Assembly: GCA_003021045.1 (NCBI GenBank)
Contig: PXRN01000021.1
Span: forward strand, 1 to 45,154
DNA length: 45,154 nt
Source: Halobacteriales archaeon QS_4_69_34
GTDB lineage: Archaea > Halobacteriota > Halobacteria > Halobacteriales > Halococcaceae
Reading direction: 5' to 3'
Part shown: piece after piece, positions 7,146 to 17,210 of the stretch
Numbering within the stretch: the stretch's first letter is position 1
Layout: every line of letters starts with the position of its first letter
Program-made: the position numbers and the translations under genes
Notes under the pieces: model-generated
The model's database searches: none
Told to the model about the DNA's origin: nothing
What the model saw: only the letters and a program-made list of their open reading frames with translations

Positions 7146-8240
7146 CTACTCCTCGAACCCCTCCTCCCACCGGAACGTCCCGTTTCGCTGGATTACCTCC
7201 TCATCGACTTCCAGCCGCGAGTCCTCGCTCGTGTCGGTTATCAGGTCCACGTGAACGGCGCTATCGTTGCCCGCCTCGCCCGCGGGCAGGCAGGCGTCGT
7301 AGGCCCGCCCGACGGCGAGATGGACGGTTTCGGCCATCTTCTCGTCGAAGAGGATGGTGTCGGTGGCGCGGTCGATGCCGCGGTTCATCCCGATCCCGAG
7401 CTCGCCGAGTCGGCGCGCGCCCGCGTCGGTGTCGAGGATGTCCGTCAGGACGCCCTCGTTCTCGGTCGCGCCGTGTGCGACCACCGCGCCGTCCTCGAAG
7501 CGCAGCCACGGGTCCCGGACGCGCTCGCCCCGCAGGGTCATCGGCACGTCGAAGCGAACCTCGCCCTCCGTGGCGTGCGGGGCCGTGAACACTTCGCCGG
7601 AGGGCAGGTTGTGGGAGTCGTAGGCGACCGAGGCGGCGCTGTTGACCGCGGTGCGGCCCTCGATCGACATCGTGAGGTCGGTCTCGCCCGTGACGAGCCG
7701 TACTTCGCTCCCCCCGTCGAGGATTGCCTTCAACCCACCCATCTCCTCGGCGAGGGACTCCCAGTCCCGGAGCACGGCGTCGTAGACGAAATCTCGATAC
7801 GCCTCGTAGCTCATCCCCGCCTGCTGGGCGAACGACCGGGTGGGGTGGAGTGTGCCGACCCAGTCGGTGTCCATGTACGCCTCCCGTACGGGTTTCCGGG
7901 CCTCGTCGTGGGCCGCCCGCGTCGCACCGGGCACGTCGGCGGTGGCACTCGTGTTCCGACCGCCGCTCAGACGGAGCACGGCGTCCGCGTTCTCGTACAG
8001 CGCCAGCTCGTGTTCGGGCGTCTCGAACGCTCCCCCGTGAGCCAGCAGGTGTGCGCGGGTCAGTTCACCCGAATCGTACGTCGTCACGAGGTTCGCACCG
8101 CGCTCGCCCAGTACCTCGGCGACGGCGACCGCGAGGTCGTGGGCGTCGACGCCGACGCTGACCACGACGTCGTCGCCGGCTTCGATCCGTGCGCTCCAGT
8201 CGACCAGTGTCTCGGCGTGCTCGCGTACCCGCTCGTCCAT
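7146..8240 (-). CDS. Aminopeptidase, M29 family
   Basis: The 364-residue product matches the M29 (thermophilic aminopeptidase, AmpS-like) family, cytoplasmic metallopeptidases that remove N-terminal amino acids. Likely dinuclear metal ligands are present in order in the C-terminal half: the glutamate in GATENEGVLTDILDT, the glutamate and histidine in FDEKMAETVHLAVGRAY, and the histidine and aspartate in SAVHVDLITDT. The N-terminal domain begins with HAETLVDWSARIEAGDDVVV, typical for the family, and the length is normal. It precedes the dUTPase-fold gene on the same strand but is separated from it by the G-rich tract. Confidence 0.85.
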   Translation of the reverse strand: MDERVREHAETLVDWSARIEAGDDVVVSVGVDAHDLAVAVAEVLGERGANLVTTYDSGELTRAHLLAHGGAFETPEHELALYENADAVLRLSGGRNTSATADVPGATRAAHDEARKPVREAYMDTDWVGTLHPTRSFAQQAGMSYEAYRDFVYDAVLRDWESLAEEMGGLKAILDGGSEVRLVTGETDLTMSIEGRTAVNSAASVAYDSHNLPSGEVFTAPHATEGEVRFDVPMTLRGERVRDPWLRFEDGAVVAHGATENEGVLTDILDTDAGARRLGELGIGMNRGIDRATDTILFDEKMAETVHLAVGRAYDACLPAGEAGNDSAVHVDLITDTSEDSRLEVDEEVIQRNGTFRWEEGFEE

Positions 8241-8332
8241 GGGTCGTCTCGCGCCGGCAGCGTCAAAGTCCCGCCGGTCGCGCCGACACGCCGGGTAGCG
8301 TCGCGCGACCCCACGGCTGCTCTCGGTGCCGG

Positions 8333-11095
8333 CTACGGATAGACGAGCACGGTCGCGCCCGCGGCGTCGAGCACGACGACCTCCTCGCCGGCGGCGCGCT
8401 GCTCGGTCTCGATCCCGACCGCGTCGCCGTCGAGGACGACCGTCTCCCCACCGGTGTCGAGCTCGATTTCGCCCGCTTCGCGCTTCCGACGGGCGATCTC
8501 CTCGGGCGGGGCGGCTTCGAGCGCGCCGATCACTTCGCCTGCCCGGTCGCGGAACTCGGGACCGATGACGCTGTGATCGGGATCGACGCCGACGGGCACA
8601 CGTTCAACCTCGGGCTCGCCGCGCTCGATCCCGACGGGCGCGTTCACCGTCGCGGCCAGGTCGCTGGTGTCGAGTTCGACGCGGTCGGCGTCCGCCCCCT
8701 CGGTGTCCGCCCGCCCGCCGTTCGTTGCCCCGATGGCCGTACCGTCGTCCCCGTCGAGATAGACCGCGACGCGATTCAGTTCGGCGTTGAGCGCCACCCC
8801 TTCGTCCGATTTCCACGCACGGATCGTGCTCGCCACGTCGGCGATCAGTGCGCCGCGCCGCGCTGCTCCGTCGTCGTCCGGTTCGAGCTCGGGCCAGTCG
8901 GCCGCGTGGACGCTGCCAACGGTGTTCGGCAGGTGGTGGTAGGCCTCCTCGGCGAAGAAAGGCGCGAACGGCGCGAGCATCCGCAGCGAGGCCGAGAGGG
9001 TAGTCGAGAGGGTCCGCCGGGCGGCCGCGCGCTCGGCGGGGCTCCCCTCGTACAGCCGACCCTTGACGAGTTCGACGTAGTCGTCGGCGAGTTCCTCCCA
9101 GACGAACTCCCGAACCCGCCGGAGCGCGCTGTCGAAGCGGTAGGCGTCCATGTCGGCCGCCACTGCCTCGGCGACCCGCGAGCACCGCGAGAGGATCCAG
9201 CGGTCGGCGTCGTGGTAGGTCGGTTCCGCTCCCGTCGCCACACCACCGGTCGCCGCGTCGCCCGCGTCGCTCGCGCCGTCGAGGTGGCCCGCCGCGAACC
9301 GCGTGACGTTCCAGCACTTCGTCAGGAATCGCGAGGCGCTCGTGACCTCCTTTGGCTGAAATTGGATGTCGCTGCCGGGCTGGCCGCCCAGCGCGATCGC
9401 CTGCCGGAAGGCGTCCGCCGAGTGCTCCTCGATGACTTCCTCGGGCCGGACGAAGTTATCACGGGATTTGCTCATCTTGTTCCCGTCCGCGCCGAAGACC
9501 ATCCCGTGGATCAGCGCCTGCTCCCACGGCTTCTCGCCTTCGAGCGCCGCCGTCCGGAGGAGGGTGTAGAACGCCCACGTCCGGATGATGTCGTGGCCCT
9601 GCGGGCGGAGCGTGACCGGCTCGAAGTCCGCGTCGGGCCACCCGGAGACGTGCAGCGGCGAGATCGACGAGTCCATCCACGTGTCCATCACGTCCGTCTC
9701 TCCCACCCACTCGCTCGCCTCGCAGTCGGGACACGCCTCGATCCCGGGAGCGTCCTCCGTGGGATCGACCGGCAGCTCCGCAGCGTCGGCGACGTGCCAG
9801 TGCCCACAGTCCGCACAGGACCACGCCGGGATCGGGGTAGCGAAGACGCGCTGGCGACTGATCACCCAGTCCCACTCCATGCCCTCGGTCCACTCCTCCA
9901 GCCGCTGGTACGTGTGTGCGGGGATCCACTCGACCTCGCGGGCGGTGTCGAGGATCTCGTCCCGATCGACCCGGACGAACCACTGCTCTTTCGAGAGGAT
10001 CTCGATCGGCGTGTCACACCGCCAGCACGCCCCGACTGACTGCTCGATCGGCTCCTCGCCCACCAGATCGCCCGATTTCTGAAGCGCGGTGGCGATCTCC
10101 TCTTTGGCGTCCGCGATTTCGAGTCCGGCGAACTCGCCCGCCAGCTCCGTGAGGCGACCGTCCTCGGCGACCGCCTGCCGGAGATCGAGGTCGTACTCGG
10201 TCCACCACGCGGCGTCCTGCTTGTCGCCGAAGGTACAGACCATCACCGCGCCGGTGCCGAACTCGCTATCGACGGCCTCGTCCGCGAACAGCTCGACAGC
10301 CTGTCCGAACACGGGGACCTCGAAGCGCTCCCCGACCCGCCCCGCGTAGCGCTCGTCGTCGGGGGAGACGGCGATCCCGACACACGCCGCCAGGAGCTCG
10401 GGCCGGGTGGTGGCGATCTCGATCCCGTCGTTGCTCGCGTTCGCGCCCGCGTCGCGATCGTGCGCACCGCCGTTCGTTCTCTCGTCCGCGCCCGCGAACG
10501 CGAGGGTGTAGAGCACCCCCGACCGGTCGACGTTCTCGACCTCGGCGTCGGCGATGGCGGTCTCACAGCGTGGACACCAGTTGACGGGGTGTTCGTCGCG
10601 ATAGACGTACTCGTCGTCGCTCATCTCGACGAACGACCGCTGGGTCTTCGCCCAGTAGGCGGGGTCCATCGTGCGGAACTCGTGAGACCAGTCCTGGGAG
10701 AGCCCCAGCCGTCCCATCGTCTCCTTCATCGACTCGATCTGGGCCTCGGTGTGCTCGACACACCACTCGCGGAACTGCTCGCGGGGGACGTCCGTTCGGT
10801 GGATGCCGTGCTCTTCCTCGACTTTGACCTCGGTGGGCAGACCGTGACAGTCCCAGCCCTGCGGGAACAGAACGTCCTCGCCCCGGAGGCGGCGATACCG
10901 GGCGGCGAAGTCCATGTAGGTCCACCCGAGCGCGCTCCCGATGTGGAAATCACCCGTCGGATAGGGTGGCGGCGTGTCAATCACGTAGTCCGGCGCGTCG
11001 GTGTCCTCGTACGCGTAGCGGTCGGACTCGGCCCATCGCTCGCGCCAGTTCGCTTCGCTCGCTTCGGGATCGTAGCTCTCGGGTATCTCGGTCAT
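8333..11095 (-). CDS. valS: Valyl-tRNA synthetase
   Basis: The 920-residue class Ia enzyme charges tRNA-Val with valine. The ATP-binding motifs are present as HIGSALGW (HIGH) near residue 51 and KMSKSRDNF (KMSKS). The N-terminus [15 protein letters not shown] and [12 protein letters not shown] are typical of ValRS. Zinc-ribbon cysteines occur as CPRCETAI and as CADCGHW with CPDCEASEW, and the CP1 editing domain lies between. The C-terminal anticodon domain ends with a halophile-type acidic region. The start at 11095 matches family N-termini; an in-frame GTG at 11203 would add 36 residues and cannot be excluded, because a TATA-like element lies at about 11230-11237. Confidence 0.93.
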   Translation of the reverse strand: MTEIPESYDPEASEANWRERWAESDRYAYEDTDAPDYVIDTPPPYPTGDFHIGSALGWTYMDFAARYRRLRGEDVLFPQGWDCHGLPTEVKVEEEHGIHRTDVPREQFREWCVEHTEAQIESMKETMGRLGLSQDWSHEFRTMDPAYWAKTQRSFVEMSDDEYVYRDEHPVNWCPRCETAIADAEVENVDRSGVLYTLAFAGADERTNGGAHDRDAGANASNDGIEIATTRPELLAACVGIAVSPDDERYAGRVGERFEVPVFGQAVELFADEAVDSEFGTGAVMVCTFGDKQDAAWWTEYDLDLRQAVAEDGRLTELAGEFAGLEIADAKEEIATALQKSGDLVGEEPIEQSVGACWRCDTPIEILSKEQWFVRVDRDEILDTAREVEWIPAHTYQRLEEWTEGMEWDWVISRQRVFATPIPAWSCADCGHWHVADAAELPVDPTEDAPGIEACPDCEASEWVGETDVMDTWMDSSISPLHVSGWPDADFEPVTLRPQGHDIIRTWAFYTLLRTAALEGEKPWEQALIHGMVFGADGNKMSKSRDNFVRPEEVIEEHSADAFRQAIALGGQPGSDIQFQPKEVTSASRFLTKCWNVTRFAAGHLDGASDAGDAATGGVATGAEPTYHDADRWILSRCSRVAEAVAADMDAYRFDSALRRVREFVWEELADDYVELVKGRLYEGSPAERAAARRTLSTTLSASLRMLAPFAPFFAEEAYHHLPNTVGSVHAADWPELEPDDDGAARRGALIADVASTIRAWKSDEGVALNAELNRVAVYLDGDDGTAIGATNGGRADTEGADADRVELDTSDLAATVNAPVGIERGEPEVERVPVGVDPDHSVIGPEFRDRAGEVIGALEAAPPEEIARRKREAGEIELDTGGETVVLDGDAVGIETEQRAAGEEVVVLDAAGATVLVYP

Positions 11096-11192
11096 ATGTT
11101 CGGTGTCCGTCAACTCGCCGTCACCGCGCTCGCTGTCGGTTCGCCGTCGGCGTCGATCGCCGGGCGCGCTGTACGCTTCGTTCTCGTCGGCT

Positions 11193-11211
11193 CCGCGGGA
11201 CACACCCGCGG
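11193..11211 (-). promoter_or_regulatory. 7-bp hairpin in the valS leader region
   Basis: CCGCGGG (11193-11199) and CCCGCGG (11205-11211) are a perfect inverted repeat with a 5-nt loop. It lies about 100 bases upstream of the chosen valS ATG, close to where transcription from a T-rich element at about 11230-11237 (minus strand) would begin. The rest of the 334-base gap to the next gene (11096-11429) shows a second TATA-like GGTATAAACG near 11308-11317 but no gene. Confidence 0.35.
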
Positions 11212-11429
11212 CTGCGGGGTATCTCGCGCCAAAACGGCTGGTCCGTGGCCGATCACCGACGTACTACCGACGACATCAGGCCCATACCCGTGTCCAGACG
11301 GGTGGGTGGTATAAACGTTCGCGTCTGGCCGGCGGCGCTTCGGTCGCTCACAGCCGGACACCGTCGCGCGCTGATCGGGGTCACGGCCGGACCACAACGC
11401 CTACCCGCTCGCCCCGCGGCGGCTCGGCC

Positions 11430-12332
11430 ATGCAGCTAGGGATCGTCGGACTCGGGCGGATGGGGCGGATCGTCGCCGAGCGCGTCCTGGCGGCAGGCCA
11501 CGAGGTCGTCGCGTTCGATCCCGACGAGACGGCACTCGCCGAGGCGACCGGGGCAGGCGCGACCCCGACCGACTCCATCGCCGACCTCGCGGAACGGCTC
11601 GGCGAGCGAAAGCACGTCTGGCTGATGGTGCCCGCCGGCGAGGCGGTCGACGCCGCGCTCGACGAGCTCGACAGGCATCTCGGGGCCCACGACGTCGTCA
11701 TTGACGGCGGCAACTCCCATTTCACCGATTCGACCCGCCGCGCCGCCGCCGTCGAGGCGGCGTATCTCGACTGTGGGACCTCCGGCGGGCCGGCCGGCGC
11801 GGAGCTGGGGTTCTCGCTGATGGTCGGCGGGCCCGAGTGGGCCTACGAGGAGCTCGCGCCCGTCTTCGACGCGGTGGCCACCGGACCGGCGGGCCACGAA
11901 CGGCTGGGACCCTCGGGGGCAGGCCACTACGTCAAGATGGTCCACAACGGCGTCGAGTACGCGCTGATGGCGGCCTACGGCGAGGGCTTCGAGCTGCTCG
12001 CCGAGGGTCGTTACGACCTCGACCTCGAAACGGTCGCGCGGACGTGGAACAACGGGTCGGTGATCCGGTCGTGGCTGCTCGAACTCTGCGAGGAGGCCTT
12101 CCGCGAGGAGGGGGCGGACCTCGGAACGGTTGCCGACCACGTCTCGGGGGGCTCGACGGGGACGTGGACCGTCGAGGAGGCGCTCTCCCAGGAGGTGCCC
12201 GTCCCCCTCATCTACGCCGCGCTCGCCGAGCGCTTCGGCAGCCGAACGGGCGAGCAGGGGCGGTTCGCCCGGCGGCTCGCCAACCGCCTGCGCTACGGGT
12301 TCGGCCGCCACGAGGTCCGACGGATCGAGTGA
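11430..12332 (+). CDS. gndA: 6-phosphogluconate dehydrogenase (decarboxylating)
   Basis: The 300-residue short form of 6-phosphogluconate dehydrogenase oxidatively decarboxylates 6-phosphogluconate to ribulose 5-phosphate, a step of the oxidative pentose phosphate pathway known in haloarchaea. Visible motifs are the Rossmann loop GIVGLGRMG (residues 4-12), VIDGGNSHFTDS (substrate binding), the family signature LDCGTSGGPAGAELG, and GPSGAGHYVKMVHNGVEY with the catalytic lysine and the H-N-G-V-E-Y motif. The C-terminal helical domain is of the shorter single-repeat type. ATG at 11430 directly precedes the conserved N-terminus; the open frame further upstream is arginine-rich and non-coding. Confidence 0.9.
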   Translation: MQLGIVGLGRMGRIVAERVLAAGHEVVAFDPDETALAEATGAGATPTDSIADLAERLGERKHVWLMVPAGEAVDAALDELDRHLGAHDVVIDGGNSHFTDSTRRAAAVEAAYLDCGTSGGPAGAELGFSLMVGGPEWAYEELAPVFDAVATGPAGHERLGPSGAGHYVKMVHNGVEYALMAAYGEGFELLAEGRYDLDLETVARTWNNGSVIRSWLLELCEEAFREEGADLGTVADHVSGGSTGTWTVEEALSQEVPVPLIYAALAERFGSRTGEQGRFARRLANRLRYGFGRHEVRRIE

Positions 12333-12510
12333 GGCCGCCGAGAGCACGGCGATCACGCTCGGCCGACGAGCCGACCCGCCGCCGGACGCGACTCGCTGCC
12401 GCCGGACTCGCTGTCGCCGAATCGAGTTCCCGGTGGGGTCGGTGATCGCCGGCCCCGGACGTCGGCGGGGCATCGCAACACAGTTAACGAGTACCCCCCT
12501 TCCCACCGGT

Positions 12511-13092
12511 ATGGTCGATCCAGTGGGCGTCGCCCTCGGAGTCACGCTGGTGGTCGTCGTCCTGGCCGTACACTTCGCCGCTGGCACCGATCGCACCCTT
12601 CCCGGGGACATCTCGGGGGAGGTGCTCGAACGCCGCGCCGAGTCGGTTCCCGAGACCGATTTCGCCGAGCCGATGAACCGCTCGGTCGGCGGCGGGGGCG
12701 TCCCCGCGGGCGCGGTCGGCGGCGGGGAAGCCGGCGGCGAACTCGGGGAGGGCGAAGCCGGTGCCGAGGACGCCGGCCCCTCGGCGATCCCCGACGACGA
12801 GGCCGAGACCTTCGAGGTCGAGTACGCAAAGGAGGGCGAGACCGTCGAGGTCAAAGAGAACGAGCACCTCCTCGAAGCCGGCGAGGACGAGGGCTGGGAT
12901 CTCCCCTATGCCTGCCGGGAGGGCCAGTGTCTCTCCTGTGGGGGGCTCGTCACCGACGGTCCCTCCGAGGACTACCTGACCCACGACAGCCAGGAGATGC
13001 TCAGCGAGGACGAACTCGACGACGGCTACACCCTGACCTGCGTCGCCTACCCGACCGCCGACCTCACGCTCGAAACCAACGAGGCACCGTAG
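12511..13092 (+). CDS. Membrane-anchored [2Fe-2S] plant-type ferredoxin
   Basis: The 193-residue product has an N-terminal hydrophobic segment (about residues 5-24), a flexible glycine/glutamate-rich linker (about 55-95), and a C-terminal plant-type ferredoxin domain. The cluster ligands are visible as CREGQCLSCGGLV (Cys-x4-Cys-x2-Cys) followed by TCVAYP with the fourth cysteine. Haloarchaeal [2Fe-2S] ferredoxins are electron carriers for 2-oxoacid oxidoreductases; the membrane anchor would fix this one at the membrane. GTTAAC at 12483-12488 lies about 25 bases before the ATG and supports this start. It stands alone, converging on sucD. The 178-base gap before it and the 195-base gap after it (13093-13287) show nothing else I can support. 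Confidence 0.87.
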   Translation: MVDPVGVALGVTLVVVVLAVHFAAGTDRTLPGDISGEVLERRAESVPETDFAEPMNRSVGGGGVPAGAVGGGEAGGELGEGEAGAEDAGPSAIPDDEAETFEVEYAKEGETVEVKENEHLLEAGEDEGWDLPYACREGQCLSCGGLVTDGPSEDYLTHDSQEMLSEDELDDGYTLTCVAYPTADLTLETNEAP

Positions 13093-13287
13093 CGGGCGTT
13101 CGGTCGGTAGCGTCGAGGAGCGGCGGTCCCGGAGCCGGACGAATCGCCGGCGCAGTTAGCAGGGAGTTCGATGTCGAGCCACCCCCTTGCTCATCCCTCC
13201 ACGCTCCGTGGGGCGTCACGGACGATCCCGAAGTCCTCGTCCGGCCCGCCGACTGTCGTTCGGTCTGCCGGCTCGCTCGTCCGTGGC

Positions 13288-14157
13288 TTACAACAGCTCC
13301 TCGACGGCCGCGGCGACCTCTTCGGGCGTGTCGCCCACGGAGACGCCGGCGTCGTCGAGCGCCGCGATCTTCGACTCCGCCGTGCCGGTTCCCGATCCCG
13401 AGACGATCGCGCCAGCGTGACCCATCCGCTTGCCCGGGGGAGCGGTCCGGCCGGCGATGAACCCCACTACCGGGGTGGTCATCTCGCTCCCGATGAACGC
13501 GGCGGCTTCCTCCTCGTCCTCGCCGCCGATCTCCCCGCACATCACCACCGCGTCGGTCGCGGGATCGGCCTCGAACAGTCCGAGTGCGTCCACGAAGTCG
13601 GTGCCGATGATCGGGTCGCCGCCGATGCCGATCGCCGTCGACTGGCCGAGCCCGCGGTCGGTGAGGTTATCGACCACCTGGTAGGTCAGCGTCCCCGACC
13701 GGGAGACGAGTCCGACGTTCCCCGCGGAGAAGATGTTGCCCGGCAGGATGCCCAGCTTGGCCTCGCCCGGCGTGATGAGGCCCGGGCAGTTCGGTCCCAC
13801 GAGGCGGGTGTCGACTTCCGAGAGCCGCTTGTGGACCCGGCTCATGTCCTGGGTCGGGATGCCCTCGGTGATCGCCACCACCAGTTCGAGGGGGGAATCG
13901 AGCGCCTCGAACAGCGCGTCCGCCGCGAACGCCGGCGGAACGAGCACGACGGACGCGTCGGCGTCCTCCTCGCGTGCGGCCTCGCTCACCGTGTCGTAGA
14001 CGGGGACGCCGTGGACCGCCTCGCCGCCCCTGCCCGGGACCGCGCCGGCGACGACGTCCGTCCCGTACTCGATCATCTCGCCGGCGTGGAACTCGCCCTC
14101 GCCGCCGGTGATGCCCTGTACGACGACCCGGGTGTCCTCGTCGACGAGGACGCTCAT
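13288..14157 (-). CDS. sucD: Succinyl-CoA synthetase (ADP/GDP-forming) alpha subunit
   Basis: The 289-residue alpha subunit of succinyl-CoA synthetase forms ATP or GTP while converting succinyl-CoA to succinate in the citric acid cycle. The CoA-binding Rossmann domain begins with [27 protein letters not shown] (seen as separate motifs), [13 protein letters not shown] is the conserved PNCPG motif, and the phospho-histidine segment is [10 protein letters not shown] near residue 245. The length is standard. It follows sucC with an ATGA overlap (14154-14157), so the two are translationally coupled. Confidence 0.95.
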   Translation of the reverse strand: MSVLVDEDTRVVVQGITGGEGEFHAGEMIEYGTDVVAGAVPGRGGEAVHGVPVYDTVSEAAREEDADASVVLVPPAFAADALFEALDSPLELVVAITEGIPTQDMSRVHKRLSEVDTRLVGPNCPGLITPGEAKLGILPGNIFSAGNVGLVSRSGTLTYQVVDNLTDRGLGQSTAIGIGGDPIIGTDFVDALGLFEADPATDAVVMCGEIGGEDEEEAAAFIGSEMTTPVVGFIAGRTAPPGKRMGHAGAIVSGSGTGTAESKIAALDDAGVSVGDTPEEVAAAVEELL

Positions 14158-15344
14158 CGGCTCTCGCCCCCGTTCGCCGTCTCTCCACCGCTGTCCGCGC
14201 CTCCGCCGCTGCTTCCTGCGAGCTCGACCGCGCGCTGGACGGCCCCCTCCAAGGTCTCCTCGACGTCGATCTTCTCGGTATCGAGGATCTCCATGCCCTC
14301 GACGGCGTTCGTGCCCGCCAGCCGCACGACGACCGGGTTCGGGAGCTCCTCGAACGCGCCGAGGGCGTCGTTGATTCCCCGGGCGACCTCGTCGCCGCGG
14401 GTGATCCCGCCGAAGATGTTGAAGACGACCGCGTCGACGTTGCTGTCGGAGAAGACGACGTCGAGGGCGTTCGCCACCCGCTCGGCCTTCGCGCCGCCGC
14501 CGATGTCGAGGAAGTTCGCCGGTTCGCCACCGTAGTGGTCGACCAGATCGAGCGTGGTCATCACCAGCCCCGCACCGTTGCCGATGATACCGACGTTGCC
14601 CTCCAGACGGACGTAATCGAAGCCGTACTCCCCGGCCGTGCGCTCGAGGTCGTCGCCGTAGGAGGCCTCCTCCATCCCGGCGAGGTCGGGATGGCGAAAG
14701 AGCGCGTCGTCGTCGATGTTGAGGACGGCGTCCGCAGCGACGACCCCCTCGTCGTCCGTGACCATCAGCGGGTTGATCTCCGCGTCGGCAGCGTCCCGCT
14801 CCTCCCAGAGGTCGTACAGGGTAGTGAGGACTCCGGCCACGTCGCCCGCCACGTCACGATCGACGCCCGCGCCGTAGACCGCCCGGCGTGCCTGGTAGGG
14901 ATGTATCCCGAAGGCGGGATCGACGTGCTCGCGCGCGATCGCCCCGGGACTCTCGGCGGCGACCGACTCGATGTCCACGCCGCCCTTCGAGGAGACCATC
15001 GCCACCGGCCGTCCCTCGCCGCGATCCATCGTCACGCCGACGTAGAGCTCGTTCGTGAAGTCGACGGCGGCCTCGACGAGCACCCGGTCGACCCGGTAGC
15101 CCTTGAGATCCATCCCGAGGATGGCGTCGGCGGCCTCGCGGGCTTCCCTGTCGTTCTCGGCGATTTCGATCCCCCCGGCCTTCCCGCGCCCGCCGACCTG
15201 CACTTGGGCCTTGATCGCCACGGGATAGCCCACCGATTCGGCCGTCGAGAGGGCGTCCTCGACGCTCTCGGCCAGCGCGGCGTCGGGCGTCGCGAGCCCG
15301 GCCTCGGCGAACAGTTCCTTCGCTTGGTACTCGTGGAGCTTCAT
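14154..15344 (-). CDS. sucC: Succinyl-CoA synthetase beta subunit
   Basis: The 396-residue beta subunit opens with the highly conserved [20 protein letters not shown]. It has an ATP-grasp domain ([20 protein letters not shown]), and the C-terminal ligase domain contains [30 protein letters not shown] (motifs split here for brevity) and [16 protein letters not shown]. It supplies the nucleotide-binding half of the enzyme. The ATG at 15344 is certain from the conserved N-terminus, and a TATA-like element about 30 bases upstream on the minus strand fits. It is the first gene of a two-gene operon. Confidence 0.95.
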   Translation of the reverse strand: MKLHEYQAKELFAEAGLATPDAALAESVEDALSTAESVGYPVAIKAQVQVGGRGKAGGIEIAENDREAREAADAILGMDLKGYRVDRVLVEAAVDFTNELYVGVTMDRGEGRPVAMVSSKGGVDIESVAAESPGAIAREHVDPAFGIHPYQARRAVYGAGVDRDVAGDVAGVLTTLYDLWEERDAADAEINPLMVTDDEGVVAADAVLNIDDDALFRHPDLAGMEEASYGDDLERTAGEYGFDYVRLEGNVGIIGNGAGLVMTTLDLVDHYGGEPANFLDIGGGAKAERVANALDVVFSDSNVDAVVFNIFGGITRGDEVARGINDALGAFEELPNPVVVRLAGTNAVEGMEILDTEKIDVEETLEGAVQRAVELAGSSGGGADSGGETANGGESR

Positions 15345-15370
15345 CGGTGTCCGACTGCGCGAGCGATGCG

Positions 15371-15378
15371 CATAAAAC
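15371..15378 (-). promoter_or_regulatory. TATA-like element for sucCD
   Basis: CATAAAAC on the plus strand (GTTTTATG on the minus strand) lies about 27-34 bases before the sucC ATG, which fits a short-leader or leaderless haloarchaeal promoter. Confidence 0.55.
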
Positions 15379-15547
15379 CAGCCGTTCGTCCGTCCCGACG
15401 ACGTGTCGCCGGGCCACCCACGCGTCGGTCGTCGCCCGGGGGACGGCGGCCGGGCCACCGAGAGCCGACACGGGCGGAGCCCGGCGGGGTAGCACGGTCA
15501 TTCGGAGGTTATTTAGGCGCTCTCGTCGAGCCTCGGGACGAGCTATC

Positions 15548-16324
15548 ATGGACTTGGGACTCGACGGGCGGACCGCCCTCGTGACGGGCGGGGCGGGGCG
15601 CATCGGCAGCGAGGACTGTCACACGCTCGCCGCGGAGGGCGCCGAGGTCGTCGTGCTCGACGTCGATCTCGACGGCGCGGAGGGCGTCGCCGAGGAGATC
15701 GACGAGGCGGGCGGCGACGCCCACGCCGTCGAATGTGATCTCACCGACCGCGAGGACGTCGCGGCGACCGTCGAGGCCCTCCGCGAGGACACCGGGGGCA
15801 TCGACGTCCTGATCAACAACGCCGGCATGGTCGACGCGCGCGCACAGCTCAAAGACTACGAGGACGACATCTGGGAGCGCGACGTCGAGATCAACCTCAC
15901 GGGCACTTATAATATCAGCCGGGAGGTCTTCCCGGCGATGTGCGAGCGGGGCTGGGGCCGCGTGGTCAACATGAGCTCGATGGCCGGCTGGCAGGGCGGG
16001 TTCGGACAGGCCTCCTACTCGGCGACCAAGGCCGCCCTGATCGGCCTCGGCAAGACGATGGCCTTGGAGGGCGCTCAAAACGGGGTGACGTCGAACGTCA
16101 TCGCGCCCTCGATCGTCGTCGGCCAGCTCGCGGACCTCCCCGTCGAGCAGCTGGAGGAGGTCGACGAGTACTTCGCGCGCATCGCCAAGGCGACCCCGAT
16201 GCGCAAGCTCGGCCGCGAGGAAGACGTCGCCAACACCGTCGCCTTCCTCTGCTCGGAGCAGGCGAGCTACGTCACCGGACAGGTCGTCGGCGTCACCGGC
16301 GGCATCGACCTCTTCTCCTTTTGA
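15548..16324 (+). CDS. SDR family NAD(P)-dependent oxidoreductase
   Basis: The 258-residue short-chain dehydrogenase has the cofactor motif TGGAGRIG (residues about 14-21), an acidic residue after strand 2 (LDVDLDG) that favours NAD, NNAG at the fourth strand, catalytic Ser in NMSSMAG, and the YSATK catalytic Tyr-x3-Lys. The C-terminus GVTGGIDLFSF is a typical SDR end. The group contains 3-oxoacyl-ACP-reductase-like and sugar/alcohol dehydrogenases; substrate is unknown. A TATA-like TTATTTA lies at 15509-15515. Confidence 0.88.
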   Translation: MDLGLDGRTALVTGGAGRIGSEDCHTLAAEGAEVVVLDVDLDGAEGVAEEIDEAGGDAHAVECDLTDREDVAATVEALREDTGGIDVLINNAGMVDARAQLKDYEDDIWERDVEINLTGTYNISREVFPAMCERGWGRVVNMSSMAGWQGGFGQASYSATKAALIGLGKTMALEGAQNGVTSNVIAPSIVVGQLADLPVEQLEEVDEYFARIAKATPMRKLGREEDVANTVAFLCSEQASYVTGQVVGVTGGIDLFSF

Positions 16325-16415
16325 ACGGGCCGAAGACCGGGTGCGGGGGACGGCCGAAGGCCCCTCCCCCCGCCCCGCTCCGCTCCGCCCGGGCCGACGG
16401 TCGTCGGCGGGCAGG

Positions 16416-16694
16416 TCAGGCCGCCGGTCCCTCCTTCGGGTACTGCCCCGTCAGGACGTTGTACGCGACGGCGAACCCGGCCACGACGACCATGAACAGC
16501 AGGTTGAATCGCGCGTGCGGGGTGATCGTCCGCTCCCGAGCGAGGTGACTGCCACACTGCGGGCAGGTCGTCGCCGCGGTATCGAACTCAGTTCTACACA
16601 CCGTACACTCGTGGCTGGTTCGCTGGTGGCTGCCACTCCCCGTCGTGGTGGGGTCGAGTCCGACGAGCCGCTTGAGGGCGATCGTTCGCTCCAT
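16416..16694 (-). CDS. Small zinc-ribbon membrane protein
   Basis: The 92-residue product carries a zinc ribbon, CTVCRTEFDTAATTCPQCGSHL (Cys-x2-Cys and Cys-x2-Cys), near residues 30-51, followed by a single transmembrane helix (NLLFMVVVAGFAVAYNVL). I do not recognise a named family; such proteins are common and uncharacterised in haloarchaea. The start at 16694 is preferred over one at 16718, because the upstream codon lies inside a TATA-like CTTATAC at 16718-16724 on the minus strand. It stands alone. Confidence 0.72.
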   Translation of the reverse strand: MERTIALKRLVGLDPTTTGSGSHQRTSHECTVCRTEFDTAATTCPQCGSHLARERTITPHARFNLLFMVVVAGFAVAYNVLTGQYPKEGPAA

Positions 16695-16797
16695 GCGCGC
16701 CGTTTTCGGCGCGGTCACTTATACTGTCGGCCGAGAGGGGCCCCCGCCCCGAGCTCATCGGCGTGGCGATCGAACCGCGTCGAGTGATCCGTGCCCT

Positions 16798-17136
16798 CTA
16801 AGACTCCTCGGGATCGACGTTGCTGTCCGCACCGGGGATCTCCTCGTAGGACACCGACTCGTGTCGGGCTTCGGTGGCGTAGGCCGGCCAGAAGTGGATC
16901 GTGTCGTCGGTGACGTCCGCCACCGACGCGCGGGCCGCCCCGGCGAGCACGCCGCCGTCGGCGTCCCTGATGCTCGTCGTCTCGGCGATCTTCATGTCGC
17001 TCAGGAGTTCGTCGTCGACGTCCTCGGCGATGGCGATGTGCAGAGTGGGACCGTCGATCCCGCGGAGCGTGCCGATCTCGCGTTCCTCGGCGGTGACGAT
17101 CGGCTTGCCGACGTCGTCTTCGGTCACGTCTCCCAT
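16798..17136 (-). CDS. PRC-barrel-like domain protein
   Basis: The 112-residue acidic protein starts GDVTEDDVGKPIVTAEEREIG, resembling the opening strands of a PRC-barrel domain, followed by a partly helical acidic tail with HFWPAYATEA. PRC-barrel proteins act in RNA processing or photosynthetic assembly, but the role of the haloarchaeal ones is unknown. GACATAACC at 17161-17169 (minus-strand TTATGTC) sits about 28 bases upstream of the ATG, supporting this start. The gene lies just downstream of the formate dehydrogenase operon but has its own promoter. Confidence 0.65.
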   Translation of the reverse strand: MGDVTEDDVGKPIVTAEEREIGTLRGIDGPTLHIAIAEDVDDELLSDMKIAETTSIRDADGGVLAGAARASVADVTDDTIHFWPAYATEARHESVSYEEIPGADSNVDPEES

Positions 17137-17210
17137 GACGGGTCGTTTTCGAGGCGGAGCGACATAACCGTACTGCCCGCCGTGGAGTCGCCGTTTCGCC
17201 GCTCGTCCAG

